This document shows, in pieces, positions 8,525 through 16,472 of a stretch of 33,829 nt of DNA. Position 1 is the stretch's first letter. Each line of letters opens with the position of its first letter. The notes below the pieces were generated by a model, which was given only the letters and a program-made list of their open reading frames with translations, made no database searches and was not told the origin of the DNA. Location of the stretch: contig NZ_FZMO01000527.1 in assembly GCF_900197875.1 (NCBI RefSeq), forward strand, positions 1 through 33,829, given 5' to 3'. This DNA is from Frankia canadensis. Lineage in GTDB: Bacteria > Actinomycetota > Actinomycetes > Frankiales > Frankiaceae. Both the position numbers and the translations under genes were made by a program.

Positions 8525-8745
8525 GCCGCGGCGCTGCTGGCCGATCCACACCCGCTCGTCGCCGCGGCGGCAGCGGTCTGGAGCCGGCCGGGCGTCAGCA
8601 CCGATGGCCTGCGCCGCTGGCAGGATGGCCTGCCGGGCGCGGTCGAGGTCGGTGACGTCCCGTCCCAGGAGGTGGCGGACGGCTGGGCGCGCGAGCACTC
8701 CCTCGGGCTGATCGACCAGTTCCCGTTGCCGGTCGACTCCCCGGT
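8525..8745 (+). pseudogene. serpin-like protein, N-terminal/middle remnant
   Basis: One plus-strand frame reads ALLADPHPLVAAAAAVWSRP, then LRRWQDGLPGAVEVGDVP and WAREHSLGLIDQFPLPVD. This resembles the first third of actinobacterial serpin-family proteins. Upstream the frame turns Arg-rich, and downstream of about 8745 the similarity stops, so the gene is broken at both ends. The point where it stops is about where the 1822-2136 remnant begins in the family alignment, so the two pieces are complementary although their order on the strand is reversed. The rest of 8285-8889 holds only the hairpin at 8329-8357. The family call is from memory and has moderate certainty. Confidence 0.4.
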
Positions 8746-8889
8746 GCGTCGTCGGTCCGCTGCATATTGCATCATCGGTCCGGTCGGCGGGAGACTGGCC
8801 TGGTGCATGCCGTCACGAGGACCGCTCGTGGACGGCGTGGATCGTTACCCAAGGTGTTGTGCCGCGATTGTTCGGGGGGTGGGAGGGTC

Positions 8890-9570
8890 GTGGCCATAGG
8901 TGATCCGTTCTGGCCTCGCCGTGTTGACCGCTCCGTGACCGATGGGGTGAGGGGCGCGGCGTCGGCGGGGGACGAGCTCCTGATGAGGATCGTCGACGCG
9001 CTCGAGCGTCGCTCGGATCTGCACCTGAGTGGCACCCGCGGGCTCCTCCTCGAGCAGATCGAGCGACGCAGCGGGCGGCGGCTGTATCTCCCGGAGGCGC
9101 CCATCGGCCGGGACTGGTGCTTCCTGCTGGTCCAGGCCTGCGCCGACGGTCTGCCAGGGGGGGTCGGCGTCCTCGTGGACGCTGTTGACGACCTGCGGCC
9201 GGGATCCTCGCTCGCGCATCAGCTGCGGCGCCTTGGCGCCGCCTGGGAGACGGGCGTTGACGTCGGCACCAGGGGCGATCCCGACGGTGAGGCGCACCCC
9301 ACGGATGGCGAGAGACGGGGTCTTACCCCGGTGGAAATCCGGGAGCTCGCCCGCGCGGCGGGTCACGGGGCCCCCGCGCGACACCTGCTCGCGGACGCCG
9401 GATTTCCTCTCGAGCGTGTTCCCGTGCCGGACCACGACGCTGTCACCTTCTGGTGGGAGGTGGCGCGGCTGCTTCGGCACGGCCTGCTGGCCGATGGGCG
9501 GCGCTGTGTCCTGGCGGTCGCGGCGGCCCGGTTTCCGGACAACGCCGTCTTCGCGGCCTACCGCACCTGA
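8890..9570 (+). CDS. EAD2-EAD1 two-domain adaptor of a VMAP-type conflict system
   Basis: A 226-aa protein made only of two effector-associated domains, small death-domain-like adaptors that pair with a like domain on a partner protein. Residues of about 27-116 match the EAD2 pattern and align with the N-terminus of the next gene product (both carry RDW, LVQ.C, DLPGGV/GLPGGV and LVDAV.DLRP). Residues of about 145-226 match EAD1 (LTPVEIRELARA, ARHLLADAGFPL, FWWEVARLLRHG, FPDN). The GTG at 8890 has GGGAGGG just before it, a close spacing; a GTG at 8935 is the alternative. The protein should bridge the VMAP protein, through EAD2-EAD2 contact, to an effector carrying EAD1. No such effector is visible in the window. 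Domain calls rest on remembered family patterns (Kaur, Aravind and colleagues). Confidence 0.75.
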   Translation: MAIGDPFWPRRVDRSVTDGVRGAASAGDELLMRIVDALERRSDLHLSGTRGLLLEQIERRSGRRLYLPEAPIGRDWCFLLVQACADGLPGGVGVLVDAVDDLRPGSSLAHQLRRLGAAWETGVDVGTRGDPDGEAHPTDGERRGLTPVEIRELARAAGHGAPARHLLADAGFPLERVPVPDHDAVTFWWEVARLLRHGLLADGRRCVLAVAAARFPDNAVFAAYRT

Positions 9571-9652
9571 CCTGGCGTACTCGAGAATGCGCGCCGCGCC
9601 GGCCTCCCCGCCCGTACCGTCACTGGCGGCACAATGGCCACCGCGGGAAGGA

Positions 9653-9680
9653 ACGTTGCGCGCTGCGGCGACGTTGCGCG
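9653..9680. repeat. direct repeat ACGTTGCGCG x2, 18-bp period
   Basis: The 10-mer ACGTTGCGCG occurs at 9653-9662 and 9671-9680, in the 178-bp gap before the VMAP gene. This could be a tandem binding site, but there is no supporting promoter. Confidence 0.3.
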
Positions 9681-9748
9681 TGGTACCTGACGGGTGGGCG
9701 CGCATCGCTTTTCCGTCGACGGGCGCGTTGTCATCATTCGGGGGAATC

Positions 9749-11278
9749 GTGGCCAACGGCGATGCGTCGCGTGCGTACCGGGAAACGCTCATCATGGCCG
9801 TTGTCGACATGCTCGAACGAGAACCGGACCTGCGTAGCGTCGAGGTCCGGATGTTGCTGGTCGGCAGGCTGGAAAGGCGCGTGGGGTGGCGGCTTCGGCT
9901 CCCGGAGTACCACGTCGACCGGGACTGGTATCTCCGGCTCGTCCAGGGCTGTTTCGACGACCTGCCGGGCGGCGTCAGCGCCCTCGTGGACGCCGTGGGG
10001 GATCTTCGGCCCGACTCGCCGCTGGCGGACCGCCTGTGCCGGCTGCGGGATGAGTGGGACGCGATCGACGTCGCCGAGGACCTGGGCACGCTCTGGGAGG
10101 TCCTGCGCGACGAGCTCACGGCCGTCACCGCGCGGCGGGGGACGTGGGCGTTCCACGAGGCCTGCAGTCCGTCGCGCACACCCCGCCACTGCGCCACCGC
10201 GTGGCACCAGTTCGTGTGGGCCGCGAGTCGGGTGCCGGCGCCGGGAGAGCTGACGCCCCCGGTCCGATTCCTGCTGCGCTGCCAGGATCTGCTCACGCCG
10301 GGCACCTGGGTACGGGTCGAGGCCTGGCTCTACCGTCAGGTACATCGGTCCGACCTCTCCGCGCAGCTGCACAGCGCACGGCTCGCGCTGGCACCCGCGC
10401 TGGCCCGGCGCCGGCACGCCTGCGTCATCACCCTGCAACTCGAGCCCATGGGCCCAGGGCCCGATGATCATCATGCCTCCTGGACGCTGCGCTGGACGGG
10501 GTCCGCGGCGGCCTGGCTCGGGCCCGCCCGCCAGGCCGGCACCGAGCGGTTCGAGGAGGTCACCGCGGCCATCCTCGACGAGGCCGAGGCGGTGGTCGCC
10601 GCGGAGATCCCGGTCGGGGAACCGATCGATCTGCTCGTCGAGCTCACCCTGCCCACACAGCACCTGGCCCTTCCCGTCTGCGGATGGGCGCGCGAGGTGG
10701 ACGGCTCCCGTCGGTTACTCCTCCAGGACTATGCGATCGTGCTGCGCAGCCTCGACCGCCTGCAGTGGTCAGATCTGGCGCGGCGGCGCTGGCAGCAGCG
10801 GTGGGCCGCGTACAGCGAGGCCGCTCCCGGTGACGTCGTCGTGGTCGAGGCGGCACGGATCGGGCCGTTCGGTCTGGACGCGCAGCGGGGGATCACCGTG
10901 GTGGTTCTCAGCGGTCCGCCGACTCCCGGTTCGGTGGCACAGCGCCAGCTCGTCGACGCGCTGAGGGCCGGAGTCGCCGTGGCCGCCTGGCAGCGTCCGG
11001 AGTCCGGGCGCGCGGCGATCGACGCGGACCTGCACCATGTGCTGGTCCACGGTGAACCGCGGGACCTGCCCCACCGCCTGCGGGCCGAGAACCTCACCCG
11101 GCTGGACCAGAGCGCCGATCCGCTGGGTGCACACCTGCACGCCGTCACCCTCCTGTACGACGACGCGGACCGGCCGCCGACGGCCGGCGGCGCCGCCAGG
11201 CGGACCGAACGGCCGCCGGCAGGTGGATGGGTATCGCCCGCCGCCGTCACCCGGCCCGCCCCCGTGGCGGCGTCGTGA
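9749..11278 (+). CDS. EAD2-VMAP protein (vWA-MoxR-associated protein)
   Basis: The central scaffold of a vWA-MoxR-VMAP ternary system (509 aa). It has an N-terminal EAD2 domain (about residues 10-100, homologous to the preceding adaptor), a middle region of about 110-230, and a VMAP C-terminal domain of about 240-480. The C-terminal domain is recognised by its order and by motifs such as VLVHGEPRDLPHRL and HAVTLLYDD near the end. The GTG at 9749 is preferred because GGGGGA lies upstream and the context mirrors the GTG-GCC start of the adaptor gene; an ATG at 9587 would add a poorly conserved, low-complexity leader. The stop overlaps the next start (GTGA), so translation is coupled to the AAA+ gene. 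By homology, VMAP passes a signal from the ATPase/vWA pair to EAD-bound effectors. The family is fairly sure, the mechanism inferred. Confidence 0.75.
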   Translation: MANGDASRAYRETLIMAVVDMLEREPDLRSVEVRMLLVGRLERRVGWRLRLPEYHVDRDWYLRLVQGCFDDLPGGVSALVDAVGDLRPDSPLADRLCRLRDEWDAIDVAEDLGTLWEVLRDELTAVTARRGTWAFHEACSPSRTPRHCATAWHQFVWAASRVPAPGELTPPVRFLLRCQDLLTPGTWVRVEAWLYRQVHRSDLSAQLHSARLALAPALARRRHACVITLQLEPMGPGPDDHHASWTLRWTGSAAAWLGPARQAGTERFEEVTAAILDEAEAVVAAEIPVGEPIDLLVELTLPTQHLALPVCGWAREVDGSRRLLLQDYAIVLRSLDRLQWSDLARRRWQQRWAAYSEAAPGDVVVVEAARIGPFGLDAQRGITVVVLSGPPTPGSVAQRQLVDALRAGVAVAAWQRPESGRAAIDADLHHVLVHGEPRDLPHRLRAENLTRLDQSADPLGAHLHAVTLLYDDADRPPTAGGAARRTERPPAGGWVSPAAVTRPAPVAAS

Positions 11279-12420
11279 TCGCGGACGGCGTCGAAGCGGT
11301 GGGCGCCGACGATGGCGTCCTGCGCACGAACGCCAGCATCCCCGACGGCCGGGAGGACACCTACCCGGTCCGCCGGACGTCGACCGGTCGCCGTCCGGCC
11401 GGTAGTCCGGTCGAGGGCGGCGAACCGCCGGCGTGGTGGCTGGTTCACGGCACCGGCCAGCCGCGAGCAGAGGCCGTGCAGTGGCCGCCGGCTCCGCCGT
11501 CGCGTCGGTTCACCGCGGCCCCGAACGACCTGTCGACGCCGGCGGAGGAGGATGAGCGGGCGGCCCGCCGTCGCGCCGATCTGGGCGCGGCGCTGCTGGA
11601 CCGCGGCCAGCTGCCCGCGATCAACGCGGGCATCGCGCTGCGCAGGCCCCTGGTCGTCGTCGGGCCGGCGGGATCGGGGCGGCGCGAGCTGGCGTATCTG
11701 ATTGCGCGGGAACTGGGGCTCGGCAGGGTGCTGCGATGGTCCGTCAACGGCCGGACCCTCCTGCGCGACGGTGTCTTCGATGATGACCAGGCCGGGTTCG
11801 TCCACGCCCTGTTCCGCCCGCCCGCCGGCGAGGTGGCGGACGGTTCGCTGCGGCTCGGGCCCCTGGCTACGGCCCTGCTCGCGCGCCGGCGACCTCGGGT
11901 ACTGCTGGTGGAGGGCCTCGACCGGGCCGATGTCGACCTGCCCGACGATCTCGTCGAGGTCATTGATGGGGGGCGCATCCGGGTACCTGGCCTGCTCGCC
12001 GCGGCGATGTCCGCGCAGGGCGCCGCCGACGTGGCGACGGACGATCCGGGCGGGGTTACCACGCTCGACTCGAACGTCGTGCAGTGCGCCGAGTTCCCGA
12101 TCATCGTGATCAGTGTCCTCGACGATCGGGAGCTGCCCACCGCCCTACGGCGGCGCTGCGTGCGGGTGAGGTCCGCCGCACCGTCGGCGCAGACGCTGCG
12201 GCGGCTGCTGGAGGGTCGCTTCGGGCCTGATCCCCGCTTCGCCGATCTGGTCGACCGCTTCGTCGCACGCCGGTCCGCCGGGGCGGGTCTCGTCGTGGAT
12301 CAGCTGGTGGACCTCGCCCAGCTGGCGTTGACCGGAGCCCTTGACGGCGACGGCGGGCTCGAGGTGATCGACGCGGTGTGGGCCGCTCCCGCCGACGAGA
12401 CCTTCCCGAGCATGCCATGA
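11275..12420 (+). CDS. MoxR-like AAA+ protein with degraded ATPase motifs
   Basis: The AAA+ partner of the vWA protein, 381 aa from a GTG that overlaps the VMAP stop by 4 bp. Residues 1-85 are low-complexity. The AAA+ core (about 100-340) is clearly of the VMAP-associated MoxR type (LIARELGLGRVLRWSVNGR, RLGPLATALL, DLPDDLVEVIDGGR). The catalytic motifs are wrong, however. Walker A reads GPAGSGRR (130-137), with Arg where the phosphate-binding Lys belongs and Arg for Ser/Thr. Walker B reads VLLVEGLD, so the metal-binding Asp is Glu213 and the catalytic Glu is Gly214. The arginine-finger region (LPTALRRRC) remains. It may be a nucleotide-sensing or purely structural pseudo-ATPase. It ends in ATGA, coupled to the next gene. 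The fold is firm; inactivity is inference. Confidence 0.82.
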   Translation: MIADGVEAVGADDGVLRTNASIPDGREDTYPVRRTSTGRRPAGSPVEGGEPPAWWLVHGTGQPRAEAVQWPPAPPSRRFTAAPNDLSTPAEEDERAARRRADLGAALLDRGQLPAINAGIALRRPLVVVGPAGSGRRELAYLIARELGLGRVLRWSVNGRTLLRDGVFDDDQAGFVHALFRPPAGEVADGSLRLGPLATALLARRRPRVLLVEGLDRADVDLPDDLVEVIDGGRIRVPGLLAAAMSAQGAADVATDDPGGVTTLDSNVVQCAEFPIIVISVLDDRELPTALRRRCVRVRSAAPSAQTLRRLLEGRFGPDPRFADLVDRFVARRSAGAGLVVDQLVDLAQLALTGALDGDGGLEVIDAVWAAPADETFPSMP

Positions 12421-15400
12421 CGGGCGTCTGGCCATCGGCGAACCCGTCGGACCGGGACCAGGACCGCGCGCCGGCCGAGGGAGAGGACCAGCCGGACAAG
12501 CCCTCGCGACTGCGGGCCCTGACCGTCCCGGTCCACGCCGAGCTGCCACCGGCCGTGCGCGACGAGCGGGCCTTCTCCCGGGCGCTGGCCCGCGCGCTCG
12601 GCCCGCTGGTCAGCCGGGAGGTCCGGTCGTTCACCCGGCCCGACGCCGAGACGCTCGTCCGCGGCCGCCCACGCCGGCGCGGGCCGGCGGCCCGGCGGGG
12701 CTGGCATCTGCTCCTCGTGGTCGACGCCAGTCCGACGTTCCTCGCGGTGTGGGCCGACGCCGTTCCTCGCCTGGCCCGGTTACTGCGCCGCCAGCCTGCG
12801 TTCGATCACGTCTCCATCGCCCGCCTCGTCGCCGACGAGCCAAACGGCCGGATGCGCCTGCGCGGCGGCCTGCCCGGGGACGCGTCGCGGGGTGCGCCGA
12901 GCTGGCGGGCGGCGGTGGGACGTCGTGTGATCTGGCTGGTCACGGACGGGCTGGGACCGGCCTGGCGCGGCGGGGACATGGCCGCGGTCCTGTCGCACTG
13001 GGCCGACGCGGGTCCGGTCGCCATCCTCGACGTCCTGAACGCACCGTTGTGGCGCTGGACCGACCTGGGCGCCCGCCGAGTGCGGATACGTGGTGCCGGC
13101 CGTGGCGCCGCGGGCCGGATCCGATTCTGGCGCCACGCGGGACTTCGACCTGACGCCGACGGGGACACGGACACGGACACGGATCCTGGCGCTGGGGCGC
13201 AGGCACCGTGGGAGGTCTCCGCCCGCGCCGGCACGCCGGTGCCGGTGATCGGGTTCGACGTCGAGTGGATCGCCTACTGGGCCCGTTACGTCGCCGCGAC
13301 CGAGCCCGTCTGGTTCGAGACGACCGCCGTGATCGCCGATGACCTGGGGCCGTTGCCCCGGCAGCGGGAGGATGCACCACCGCCGCCACCCGACCGTCTC
13401 GCGGATTTCGCGGCCGCCGCGTCGCCGGCCGCGCGGCGACTGGCCGGTCTGCTGGCCGCGGTCGAGGCCGTCGACCACCATGGCCTGTGCACGATCGCCG
13501 GCATCGCCGGCGCCGAGCGCCGGGACGTGACCGAGGTCTTCGCCGCCGGCCTGCTCGCGCCCAGGGCCGGGCTGGGTCGGGCCGGGGACGCGGTCACCAG
13601 GTTCGCGATCGCCACGCCCGCGCGGTGGATGTTGCGCGGCACGCTCAGCCGGGCCGATGTCGTGCGGGTCTGCCACGCGCTGGGCCTCGTCGACCACGAC
13701 GGACGCCCCACCGCGCCGACGCCGGGCGACGCGCCGCCCGGTCCTCACGATCCCCAGAGACGCCCACCTGTCCCGGTGGGCCGGGCGACACACGGCCCGG
13801 CTAATACAACAGAGAGTGATAGTACTTTTACAATGGGCAGCGCAGCCGGGGTGGAGCACATGAGTTCCCACCAAGAGGGCGGCAGGACGGAAGCCACCGA
13901 GGGCGTCACGGCGCGCGACCGGCCGGAGGGAGGGCGGGTGAGGCTGAGCGCGACTCTGCCCGTTCCGACGCTTCCCGGTCCCGGCCGGCTGCCCCGGATC
14001 TGGGGGAGCATACCTCCGCGTAATCCGCACTTCACCGGTCGCGAGGATCTGCTCGCCGACCTGGACACCCGTCTGGCCGAGGGCGTCGCGACCGTGCTGC
14101 CGGAGACGCTGCGGGGCATGGGCGGGGTGGGCAAGACTCAGCTTGCGACCGAGTACGTGTACCGGCATCTGTCGGACTTCGACGTCATCTGGTGGATCCC
14201 GGCCGAACAGTCGGTGCAGATCGGCAACGCGTTCACGGAACTGGGCGCGCGGCTCGGGCTGGACGTCGGCACCGAGGCGACCGTGGCGGTGCGCCGCGTC
14301 GTCGAGGCCCTGCGCCTGGGGGATCCGTACGGGCGCTGGCTGCTGGTGTTCGACAACGCCGAGGATCCGCAGTCGGTGCGGGAGTACTTCCCAGCCAGCG
14401 CGACCGGCCGCATCCTGGTCACCTCCCGCGATCCGAGCTGGGCGCATGTCAGCCGCCCGCTGGAGGTGGACGTGTTCCGCCGCGAGGAGAGCGTCCAGCT
14501 GCTGCGCAGCCGGGGCGCGCCGCTCGCGGACGCGGACGCCGACCGGGTGGCAGCGGCGCTGGGAGACCTGCCGCTCGCGATCGAGACCGCGGCGACCTGG
14601 CGAGCGGAGACGGGTATGTCGGCGGGGGAGTACCTACGCCTCCTGGAGGACAAACTGACCGACCTGCTCGGTACCCCGCCGGCGGACTATCCCCAGCCGG
14701 TGACCGCAGCCTGGAACGTCGCGCTCGACCGGCTGGCGCAGAGCAATCCGGCAGCTCTGGAACTTCTGCAGGTCTGCGCCTCTTTCGCGCCGGCGCCCAT
14801 CTCCCGGCAGCTGCTGTCCCGCGCGCACAACGAAAAGATCTCGCCGGCGCTCGACGAGGCGCTGCGCGACCCGGTGAAACTGAGCCGGGCCATCCGTGAC
14901 GTGAACCGGTACGCGCTGGCGCGCATCGACCATCGGGACAACTCGATCGTCATGCACCGTCTGGTCCAGGCGGTGCTCATCGGCCGGATGACGCCCGAGC
15001 AGCAGGGGACGATGCGCCATGGCGCCCACGTCCTGCTCGCGGCGAGCGACCCCAACGACCCCTCCAACTCGGTCCTGTGGTCGTCATACGCCGATCTCTA
15101 TCCGCATGTGGTCGCCTCCAACACCGAGCGGTGCAGAGACCCCCGGGTTCGCCAGCTGCTGCTCAATCTGTGCGACTACCTCTGGTCGTGGGGCGATCAC
15201 CAGGGCAGCAGCGACTTCGCCCGGCTCGTCTACGATGCCTGGGAGGCGGGGTTCGGCGAGGAGGATCCGTACACCCAGCAGATGGGCCTGCGGGTGGGCT
15301 GGGGTCTGGTCGCCGTGGGACGCTACGCCGAGGCCGCCGAGATCAACAGGCGCACCTTCGAGTTGTCGAGGCGCGTCAACGGTCCGGACGCCGAGCTGAC

Positions 15401-16472
15401 CAACATCCTCATGGGGAGCGTCGGCACCGACCTGCGCTGGCGTGGTGAGTTCGCCGCGGCGCTCGAGATCGCCGAGGACGCCTACGCCCGCGCCACGCGG
15501 GACTTCGGCTCGGACGATCCCCAGACGCTGTCCACCGCGCAGAACGTCGCGGTATGCCTGCGGCTGCTCGGTCGCTTCACCGAGGCGGCGACGCTGGCCG
15601 ACGACACCTGGCAGCGCCAGGCCCGCCTGTTCGGGGAGGACGACAGCCAGACGCTCAACACGCTCACCGGGCTCAACGTCGATCGCCGTGAGCTCGGGGA
15701 CTACCTCGGCGCGCTGGCCGAGCAGGAGAAGATCGACGCTCGCTACCGACGCAAGCCGGGCATCTCGGCGGATCATCCCGCGCGGCTGCACTCGAGCCGC
15801 TACCTGGCGGTGGCGAACCGCCGCGCCGGCAACCACGCCGCGGCCCTCGAGCTGTCCCGTGATGTCGAAGAACGATCGTTCCACCGCTACGGCGGTGAGC
15901 ATCCCGCCTCGCTCGCCTCGGCCCTGGGCCTGTCCATCGACCTGCGGCACGCGGGGTCCCTGCACGAGGCCCGCGCGGTCTGCACCCGAACTCTGCTGCG
16001 GTACGCCGCCCGGATCGGCGACGCCCATCCGCACACCCTGACCGCCGCCGTCAACCTCGCGATCATCGACCGGCTCTCAGGCCAGGTCGAGGCGGCCCTC
16101 GAACGCGACGAGCGGACGCTGGCCGCCTTCGTCGAACGGCTCGGCGACGCGCACCCGTCGACGTTGGCCACCGGCGCGAACCTGGCCAGCGACCTGTACA
16201 TGCTGGGTCGCTTCGAGGAGGCGTACGATCATGACAGCCGCACGCTGTCGAGCGCGATCACGACGCTCGGGGAGGCCCATCCCTCGACGCTGGCCGTGTC
16301 GGCAAACCTCGCGATCGACCTGCGGGCCCTGGAGCGCACGGAGGAGGCGCTGGACCTGCAGGCCCGGACGCTGAGCAAGGTGGACGCGGTGCTCGGGCGC
16401 GAGCATCCGGCCGCCCGCCAGATCGTGGCCTGGATACGCCTGGACTGCGACCTGGACCCCGTGCCGATCTAG
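12417..16472 (+). CDS. vWA (SAV_2336-type)-winged helix-NB-ARC-TPR fusion, FxsT-like STAND protein
   Basis: A large (1351 aa) signalling ATPase. Residues of about 90-300 form a vWA-like domain with a near-MIDAS DASPT (103-107) and a conserved VTDG (TD at 176-177). About 330-440 look like winged helices. About 450-530 is a low-complexity linker. About 540-830 is an NB-ARC NTPase with P-loop GMGGVGKT (567-574) and Walker B around LLVFDNAED (Asp646), both intact. About 890-1340 holds TPR-like repeats with recurring GDAHPSTL / ANLA motifs. The vWA half is the third member of the VMAP ternary set. The NB-ARC-TPR half resembles the TPR protein of FxSxx-COOH RiPP systems. The start at 12417 overlaps the AAA+ stop (ATGA). 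The TPRs probably sense a ligand and the NB-ARC acts as a nucleotide switch. Its TAG stop is shared with the convergent HExxH gene. Confidence 0.88.
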   Translation: MTGVWPSANPSDRDQDRAPAEGEDQPDKPSRLRALTVPVHAELPPAVRDERAFSRALARALGPLVSREVRSFTRPDAETLVRGRPRRRGPAARRGWHLLLVVDASPTFLAVWADAVPRLARLLRRQPAFDHVSIARLVADEPNGRMRLRGGLPGDASRGAPSWRAAVGRRVIWLVTDGLGPAWRGGDMAAVLSHWADAGPVAILDVLNAPLWRWTDLGARRVRIRGAGRGAAGRIRFWRHAGLRPDADGDTDTDTDPGAGAQAPWEVSARAGTPVPVIGFDVEWIAYWARYVAATEPVWFETTAVIADDLGPLPRQREDAPPPPPDRLADFAAAASPAARRLAGLLAAVEAVDHHGLCTIAGIAGAERRDVTEVFAAGLLAPRAGLGRAGDAVTRFAIATPARWMLRGTLSRADVVRVCHALGLVDHDGRPTAPTPGDAPPGPHDPQRRPPVPVGRATHGPANTTESDSTFTMGSAAGVEHMSSHQEGGRTEATEGVTARDRPEGGRVRLSATLPVPTLPGPGRLPRIWGSIPPRNPHFTGREDLLADLDTRLAEGVATVLPETLRGMGGVGKTQLATEYVYRHLSDFDVIWWIPAEQSVQIGNAFTELGARLGLDVGTEATVAVRRVVEALRLGDPYGRWLLVFDNAEDPQSVREYFPASATGRILVTSRDPSWAHVSRPLEVDVFRREESVQLLRSRGAPLADADADRVAAALGDLPLAIETAATWRAETGMSAGEYLRLLEDKLTDLLGTPPADYPQPVTAAWNVALDRLAQSNPAALELLQVCASFAPAPISRQLLSRAHNEKISPALDEALRDPVKLSRAIRDVNRYALARIDHRDNSIVMHRLVQAVLIGRMTPEQQGTMRHGAHVLLAASDPNDPSNSVLWSSYADLYPHVVASNTERCRDPRVRQLLLNLCDYLWSWGDHQGSSDFARLVYDAWEAGFGEEDPYTQQMGLRVGWGLVAVGRYAEAAEINRRTFELSRRVNGPDAELTNILMGSVGTDLRWRGEFAAALEIAEDAYARATRDFGSDDPQTLSTAQNVAVCLRLLGRFTEAATLADDTWQRQARLFGEDDSQTLNTLTGLNVDRRELGDYLGALAEQEKIDARYRRKPGISADHPARLHSSRYLAVANRRAGNHAAALELSRDVEERSFHRYGGEHPASLASALGLSIDLRHAGSLHEARAVCTRTLLRYAARIGDAHPHTLTAAVNLAIIDRLSGQVEAALERDERTLAAFVERLGDAHPSTLATGANLASDLYMLGRFEEAYDHDSRTLSSAITTLGEAHPSTLAVSANLAIDLRALERTEEALDLQARTLSKVDAVLGREHPAARQIVAWIRLDCDLDPVPI
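13801..13862 (+). promoter_or_regulatory. AT-rich patch and possible internal start between the vWA and NB-ARC halves
   Basis: Bases 13801-13836 have only 12 G/C of 36 inside a gene that is otherwise very GC-rich. They encode a Thr/Ser-rich linker. In-frame ATGs follow at 13833 and 13860, the latter after GGGGTGGAG. This may be a relic of an intergenic region joined in frame, or a site for separate translation of the NB-ARC-TPR half. Confidence 0.4.

Noticed and set aside
13158-13182. Short tandem GACACG repeat (Asp-Thr repeat) in the vWA protein
   Set aside because: Only three units in a linker; it keeps the frame and shows no sign of function.
12780-14447. A 555-aa minus-strand frame inside the vWA-NB-ARC gene
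   Set aside because: Low-complexity Arg/Gly/Asp composition, antisense to clear NB-ARC and vWA motifs.
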